Program-made: the position numbers and the translations under genes | DNA from: Bacteroidia bacterium | GTDB lineage: Bacteria; Bacteroidota; Bacteroidia; Bacteroidales; F082 | Assembly (NCBI GenBank): GCA_021287165.1 | Contig: JAJTAY010000029.1 | Coordinates: 186,001-250,000 of the forward strand | Direction: 5' to 3' | Length of the DNA: 64,000 bases | Shown here: positions 59,671 through 64,000 of the stretch, piece by piece | How positions within the stretch are numbered: the stretch's first letter is position 1 | Layout: every line of letters begins with the position of its first letter | The notes under the pieces: generated by a model | What the model saw: the letters and a program-made list of their open reading frames with translations, nothing else | Told to the model about the DNA's origin: nothing | Database searches by the model: none

Positions 59671-60240
59671 TCAGTAAAATTTATACTTCCGCTCTTTTTG
59701 ATTTTTTGGTTTTGTCAAAGTATTGGAGCTGTTTCGTTTGAAAACGGAGAAAAAGTAGTAAATAATTGGTATGAACGTGATAATCAACGCAAAGGGCAGC
59801 ACCCACATAACATAATCACTATTGCCGGACCGGGCCGAATGCACGACGCTCCAGGTGATGGCCCCAAACATGATCACAAGCGATAACTTGAGCAAACGCA
59901 ACATTTTTGTTGCGAGACGATAGTGGTACTCAGCATTTTCCGGGCTTATTCTGACGGGGTAATTAAAGATATCCGGCCTTCGGTTGAGGACGGTCAGCAA
60001 AACAAATAGGGCAAGTGTCAATAAAGGGCTGAAAAATATGGTGATACGACCACCATAGCCGTCGGGTTGGCCCTTGGCATCAAAATGCACCGGAATAGTC
60101 TCTGGAAGATTGCTCCAGGAAACGAAAGTATAGATGAACAAGACTGCCATCAATCCGGCTGCAAGTATCTCGATTACTTTATCTGTCTGACTTAGCGGCA
60201 GATCAAATCGTGGTCGCTTTCCGGTCATTTTGTCTGGCAT
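59671..60240 (-). CDS. DUF1648 domain membrane protein
   Basis: A 189-residue membrane protein with about four helices. The DUF1648 signature is SWSNLPETIPVHFDAKGQPD (~46-65), between the first and second hydrophobic segments. Helices follow at ~70-86, ~115-135 and ~145-170, and a basic tail ends the protein. The family includes SdpI-like immunity proteins that protect against membrane-damaging toxins, but whether this one does so is unknown. It is the first gene of an operon with a lipoprotein gene. Confidence 0.85.
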   Translation of the reverse strand: MPDKMTGKRPRFDLPLSQTDKVIEILAAGLMAVLFIYTFVSWSNLPETIPVHFDAKGQPDGYGGRITIFFSPLLTLALFVLLTVLNRRPDIFNYPVRISPENAEYHYRLATKMLRLLKLSLVIMFGAITWSVVHSARSGNSDYVMWVLPFALIITFIPIIYYFFSVFKRNSSNTLTKPKNQKERKYKFY

Positions 60241-60383
60241 TGGATTGACTAAGTTAAATGGTTTTATTGAGCAGGCATCATACCTTGGCTGATTCGCCTT
60301 TAATCTTTGATGATTTGTCGATTTTTTCCCGCATCAATTCAAACGATAAATTCAATCTTTTACTTTTGGCAAAAAAATAAAAC

Positions 60384-61187
60384 ATGTATAAATTCTCATA
60401 TCTGATGATTGCTATACTTGCGATGTTCATCGCAAAGCAATCTTCCGCCCAAACTTTTACCGAGGGACTGGTTACTTTTCAGGTGACGACAGTGAGCAAC
60501 GGTGGTACCTATGCGCCACGTCATGTTTTGGCCATCTGGATCAAGGATGGTGCGGGCAATTTTGTCAAAAGCCGGAAAGTGATGGCCGCCACACGCAAAC
60601 AGCACCTCGTTAAATGGATGGCCAGCTCGGGAAACAACAGCACCGATGCCGTTACCGGGGCCACACTTACCCAACACACTTCGCATACGGTGACCTGGGA
60701 CTGCCGAAACCTGCAAGGCAATATCGTACCCGATGGCACATACGAAGTTTGGATTGAATACACCAGTCAGAACTCCGCCAACACGGGCGTAGCCGGCCCT
60801 TTCTACTCCTACAGCTTCAGCAAAGGAACTTCGCCACTCAATGTGACGATTCCTGACCAGACCTATTTTAAAAACATGTCACTGACTTACAATACCTCTG
60901 CAGTTGACATCCCTGAACAATCTGAAAACAAGGAGGTTGCCCTCAACATTCATGCTGAAGGCTCAGACCTTATCATCAACTTCGAACTACCCGAAAAAAC
61001 ACCTGTTCACCTGGCTCTATACGATCTGAGTGGGAGAAGATTGCAGGAAATCTGCGATAGCCAACTCGATGCAGGCAAACATACGTTCAGGGCAAAAGCA
61101 CCATCAGTTTCTGAGGGAGTAGCAATCATCCGGCTTTGGACACCCACCGGCATTTCTTCCAAAAAGTGGTCAGGTTTAGCGCACTAG
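60384..61187 (+). CDS. DUF2271 domain protein with T9SS-like C-terminal region
   Basis: A 267-residue exported protein. The signal peptide ends at SSAQ (~22). The DUF2271 domain follows: VTTVSNGGTYAPRHVLAIWI (~34-53), then DGAGNFVKSR and VTWDCRNLQGNIVPDGTYEV, a FlgD-like beta pattern. After a linker the C-terminal ~75 residues (HLALYDLSGRRLQEI, VAIIRLWTPTG) resemble the T9SS sorting domain, though the last residues (SKKWSGLAH) are less canonical. Probable surface or secreted role, function unknown. It converges on the MORN-repeat gene with only 9 bp between them. Confidence 0.85.
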   Translation: MYKFSYLMIAILAMFIAKQSSAQTFTEGLVTFQVTTVSNGGTYAPRHVLAIWIKDGAGNFVKSRKVMAATRKQHLVKWMASSGNNSTDAVTGATLTQHTSHTVTWDCRNLQGNIVPDGTYEVWIEYTSQNSANTGVAGPFYSYSFSKGTSPLNVTIPDQTYFKNMSLTYNTSAVDIPEQSENKEVALNIHAEGSDLIINFELPEKTPVHLALYDLSGRRLQEICDSQLDAGKHTFRAKAPSVSEGVAIIRLWTPTGISSKKWSGLAH

Positions 61188-61196
61188 CATTGGCAA

Positions 61197-61856
61197 TCAA
61201 TTAACTTGCTCCTCCGACACTAATTCGCCAAATTCATAATATCTTCTGAGTACCAGTTTTCCGTCAGCTTGGTAGTGTTCTTCCGGGCCGTGTTTAAGGT
61301 TGTTTTTGTATTGTATGATGCGCTGCACGTTTCCGTTTGGATACCAGGCCTTTTGTGTCCCGCTTCCCATCCTGAACTCCCCTTTTCCGGCGATTTTACC
61401 TTCGGGCGAGTAAAAAATCCAGCTGCCATCCATCATGCCGTGGTTGTAGGCGCCTTCAATAAACAATGTGCCGTCGTCGAAATAACGATGGTAAGGCCCG
61501 TTCAGGGTGTCGTTGGTATAATATTCTTCCAAAATGAGTTTGCCACCAAGATTGTAATGCAGCATTACGCTATCTAACCTGTCGTCGCGATACCAGGCAA
61601 TATTTTGCAGTACGCCGTTCTCGAAAAACCTTTCCTGCTTCCCATTGAGCTTATTATGAGCATATTCGGCTCGCATCATGGGGTTGCCGTTGGCAAAATA
61701 CCATTCGCACAAGCCGTGTAGCTGGCCGTCCTTGTACCTGAGCACGGCACTCAGATTGCCATTCTCGTGGTAGGTCTTCTTTACATCGCTGCTGCAGCCT
61801 GTTGCAAACAACATGACCGCAGCCAGAATGACACTTCGGAAAAAGCGATAAGACAT
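61197..61856 (-). CDS. Lipoprotein with MORN-like (YwqK) repeats
   Basis: A 219-residue lipoprotein, signal ending FATGCSSD with Cys ~21. About seven to eight MORN_2-type repeats follow, each of the form x-NG-x-hydrophobic-x-Y-K-x-G-x-LHG (for example NGNLSAVLRYKDGQLHG, NGKQERFFENGVLQN, LNGPYHRYFDDGTLF). These short beta-hairpin repeats stack into an elongated sheet. Homologues are labelled YwqK-family antitoxin in Bacillus, but in Bacteroidota lipoproteins that label is probably uninformative; no toxin is adjacent. It sits 9 bp after the LysM gene. Confidence 0.88.
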   Translation of the reverse strand: MSYRFFRSVILAAVMLFATGCSSDVKKTYHENGNLSAVLRYKDGQLHGLCEWYFANGNPMMRAEYAHNKLNGKQERFFENGVLQNIAWYRDDRLDSVMLHYNLGGKLILEEYYTNDTLNGPYHRYFDDGTLFIEGAYNHGMMDGSWIFYSPEGKIAGKGEFRMGSGTQKAWYPNGNVQRIIQYKNNLKHGPEEHYQADGKLVLRRYYEFGELVSEEQVN

Positions 61857-61865
61857 CGGCTGGGC

Positions 61866-64000
61866 TTATTGATTGACTTCCAGTAATTCGTACCTGTAAT
61901 TTCTGATACGACTGATATTCCAGTTTTGATTTTCATAACCCTCGTTCTCGCGCATCCGATCAAAAACAAAACTATTGTTCATCAGGCCAATGCTAAACTT
62001 TGGAAGACAAGGCATAAAATCTTTTCCGTTTCGCTGAAGGATTTGCAGAAAATACCATCCGGTATCGAAACCTTCGAAAGCATAATTGTTTGGTTCGATG
62101 CCGTAACGACTACGGTATTGACTCACGAAAAACTGAACCTTCAGCTCGTCGTAATTGATGTAGCTTGCATCGGCAAGATGAAGGTTAAGACGAACCATAT
62201 GCTCGATAAAAAGGTTGTCGAATCGTCGCCAGTCGGGCAAGCCCAGCAGCTGGATATTATAGTCGTCGGCCACCTGATTCAGGCGGTTCAGCACATCCAT
62301 GGCATAGGCACGATCGTCGGAATAAACCACGACGATATTATTGCGCCAGGTGTCGGCCAGATCCCTGAAACGTACCAAATCGTTTCGGTCGAAGGCCAGT
62401 CGCGTTACCTTGCGATCGATCACCGTACTGTCATAAGGTCTAGCACGCAAATCAGCCAGATCGAGGTACCTGCCGCCGGCTTGGATAAATGCCGGACCTG
62501 AGCTTCTTCCCGACAGGGTTCGGATAAGATCGTTGTTGGACACCTTTGGCCGATTGCGGATAACTTGTTCAAAGGCAGCAGCGATTTGCTGCGCTTCCTG
62601 CTGATTGCGACCAGGAGCATGCAGCACAATGACACCGGCTTCGGGGTAGGATCTGGTTAAGGTCGAAGCCAGCTCCCTGTAGAGCGACGACTGATCAGGC
62701 TTAAGTTTTATGACCCAGGGATTGTCTTCGAGCACCTGACGGCGAAGCGTTACCGGATTGATAATGGGTATTTTGTTTTCTTTGGCAAAGGCGGCCACCT
62801 GGTCAAACGCCTGACTGAAAAAAGGCCCGATGATCAGGTTGACCTGCTTTAGGCGGGGATCTGACAAGGCTTTTTGAACCGAGCCTGATGACTGGTCCAC
62901 ATCGATAACAATCAGTTCGGAGCGAAGCCCAAAATGATCGGCAAGCGAGTCGGCTGCCATGACAAAGCCCTGATAAAACTGAGCAAAGCTCAAACCACGC
63001 GGCGCATCAGCAGCAGCAGTACGTGCGGTAAAGCGTTGGGCGGTAGTTGTCTCGGATAAATACAGCGGCAACAGCAGAGCCACCCTGTACAAAGTGTTCT
63101 CGTTGGCTGGATTGGGCGCGCATTCGCTTGCTGGTATGTTGGCCGTTTCAGGCTTTGCAGCCGCCACAGCTGCCGTTTCCTCTTTCTTTTTTGGAGTTTC
63201 AGGCATTAATGGTTCCTGACCTCTTACAACCGGTTTTGTCTCGGGTAAAGGCTTGGTTTGCAGGGGTATTTTTACTTCCTGCTTTGGAAACACATTTTTG
63301 CCAATGGAGGGGTTGGCTTTTTGCAATTCGTCGGTACTCAGCCCGTATTCTCTGGCCAACTGCCTCGTCTTCTGCTGCTTATCTACCTGATGTATGAGAT
63401 AGGACTGGCTTATTTTTTTTTTGGGAACCCTGATCTGCTGACCGGTTGCCAAGTTTTCGGTGAGTCCGGGGTTGAGCCGTTTAAGCTCATCGATCGTGGC
63501 ACCGTAATTTCGACTAATCCTGAACAAAGTCTCGCCCCGCTCAACGGTGTGTATGATTACCTCAGACTGTTCACTGCCCGAAGGGCTTTGTTGGAATTGT
63601 GCCGCTGATGCATTGGTGGGAAGCAAAAGTACCTGTCCTACCTGAATATTTTCGCCTAACCCCGGATTGGCCTGCTGAAGCTGGGTGGTAGTAAGGTTAT
63701 ATTGGCGGGCAATGCTGTAAAGCGTTTCCTGTGGCCTGACAATATGCCGGACAGGCAAGTTTGCTTCAGTTGGTTGAGGCTCTGGCTGAACGCTTTGTGG
63801 CATGACCGGGCTGGAAGGCTGATTCGTCCGGTTTGATGCGGGCTGGGGCGATGCCGCAGTTTGCACGGAGGCCTGAATCTGGCGGTTTTCGGTTGAAGCA
63901 GTTGTATTAGTCGAGGCCGTTTGCTGTGGCCTGTTGCTGGTTGCCGCCGACGATTGGGTGGCATTTGAAGTGTTGGCGGCATTCACCAGATCGCGCCGGC
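61866..64000 (-). CDS. LysM repeat plus type 1 periplasmic-binding-fold protein (5' end beyond window)
   Basis: Partial gene: the frame stays open to the window end (the last in-window codons read Arg-Arg-Asp-Leu-Val), so the signal peptide lies outside. At least 710 residues are visible. Numbering from the GTG at 63986: a Gln/Ser/Thr/Asn/Pro-rich linker to ~78, three LysM domains at ~79-123 (VRPQETLYSIARQY), ~144-188 (VERGETLFRISRNY) and ~196-241 (a degenerate copy), a Lys/Glu/Pro-rich linker, then from ~299 a periplasmic-binding-protein fold (YRVALLLPLYL) of the amino-acid or PBP1 type. It would bind peptidoglycan and a small ligand or protein, analogous to sensor or LpoA-type regulators. 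Role inferred. Confidence 0.85.
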   Translation of the reverse strand, partial: RRDLVNAANTSNATQSSAATSNRPQQTASTNTTASTENRQIQASVQTAASPQPASNRTNQPSSPVMPQSVQPEPQPTEANLPVRHIVRPQETLYSIARQYNLTTTQLQQANPGLGENIQVGQVLLLPTNASAAQFQQSPSGSEQSEVIIHTVERGETLFRISRNYGATIDELKRLNPGLTENLATGQQIRVPKKKISQSYLIHQVDKQQKTRQLAREYGLSTDELQKANPSIGKNVFPKQEVKIPLQTKPLPETKPVVRGQEPLMPETPKKKEETAAVAAAKPETANIPASECAPNPANENTLYRVALLLPLYLSETTTAQRFTARTAAADAPRGLSFAQFYQGFVMAADSLADHFGLRSELIVIDVDQSSGSVQKALSDPRLKQVNLIIGPFFSQAFDQVAAFAKENKIPIINPVTLRRQVLEDNPWVIKLKPDQSSLYRELASTLTRSYPEAGVIVLHAPGRNQQEAQQIAAAFEQVIRNRPKVSNNDLIRTLSGRSSGPAFIQAGGRYLDLADLRARPYDSTVIDRKVTRLAFDRNDLVRFRDLADTWRNNIVVVYSDDRAYAMDVLNRLNQVADDYNIQLLGLPDWRRFDNLFIEHMVRLNLHLADASYINYDELKVQFFVSQYRSRYGIEPNNYAFEGFDTGWYFLQILQRNGKDFMPCLPKFSIGLMNNSFVFDRMRENEGYENQNWNISRIRNYRYELLEVNQ

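Noticed and set aside
61197..61856. Toxin-antitoxin system (YwqK antitoxin label)
   Set aside because: Only the MORN-type repeats are shared; it is a lipoprotein with no partner toxin gene, so the label would be misleading.

Overview
The window is a chromosomal stretch of a Bacteroidota bacterium, most likely a member of class Bacteroidia. The evidence is: type IX secretion (T9SS) C-terminal sorting domains on secreted proteins; three large TonB-dependent or beta-barrel outer-membrane proteins with an N-terminal carboxypeptidase-regulatory-like domain; many lipoproteins; promoters with the Bacteroidota -7 element TAnnTTTG, several with a TTG or TTTG about 18-19 nt upstream; and almost no Shine-Dalgarno sequences. 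A flavodiiron protein and a K+-dependent membrane pyrophosphatase fit an anaerobic or microaerophilic life. I see no phage, insertion sequence, CRISPR or integrase, so this looks like core chromosome.

Layout. 1-4.1 kb: rsmE, a hemolysin-III membrane protein and a FecA-like TonB receptor. 4.1-7.9 kb: a two-gene operon of a zinc phospholipase C/P1-nuclease-like secreted protein and a penicillin-acylase-type hydrolase. 8.1-8.4 kb: tRNA-Val(TAC) and tRNA-Gly(CCC), each with its own terminator. 9.3-15.0 kb: a six-gene minus-strand operon that starts with a secreted arginine deiminase shaped like Porphyromonas PPAD and continues with aat, guaD, a sirtuin, a serine hydrolase and a glutathione peroxidase. 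15.1-18.6 kb: a nucleotide operon (bifunctional nuclease, CNT nucleoside transporter, thyA, folA). 18.7-22.1 kb: hppA and an unpartnered sucD. 22.1-27.6 kb: a lipoprotein, then a TonB receptor with a beta-helix lipoprotein. 27.9-30.6 kb: an M6 metalloprotease exported by T9SS. 30.7-37.1 kb: a TetR-TolC-adaptor-RND efflux operon that ends in a small PII-like protein. 37.2-42.5 kb: a lipoprotein, a flavodiiron protein, an alkaline phosphatase with a membrane metallophosphoesterase, and a DUF4332 protein. 42.7-48.5 kb: an outer-membrane beta-barrel protein, gdhA and a DUF2490 pair. 48.5-58.8 kb: a complete trpEGDCFBA operon extended by aroF and ppc, preceded by a leader-peptide attenuator. 59-64 kb: small envelope proteins and the 3' part of a LysM plus periplasmic-binding-fold protein that runs off the window.

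The strongest findings are the trp attenuator, with a 16-residue leader peptide carrying three consecutive Trp codons, a 10-bp 1:2 stem and a terminator followed by T6; the PPAD-like secreted deiminase; the PEP carboxylase at the end of the trp operon, which has Ile in place of a normally invariant active-site Arg; the PII-like gene closing the RND operon; and a pair of matching TTGnAAACGTTTG palindromes upstream of gdhA and of the beta-helix lipoprotein gene. I did not find a system I could defend as wholly new.
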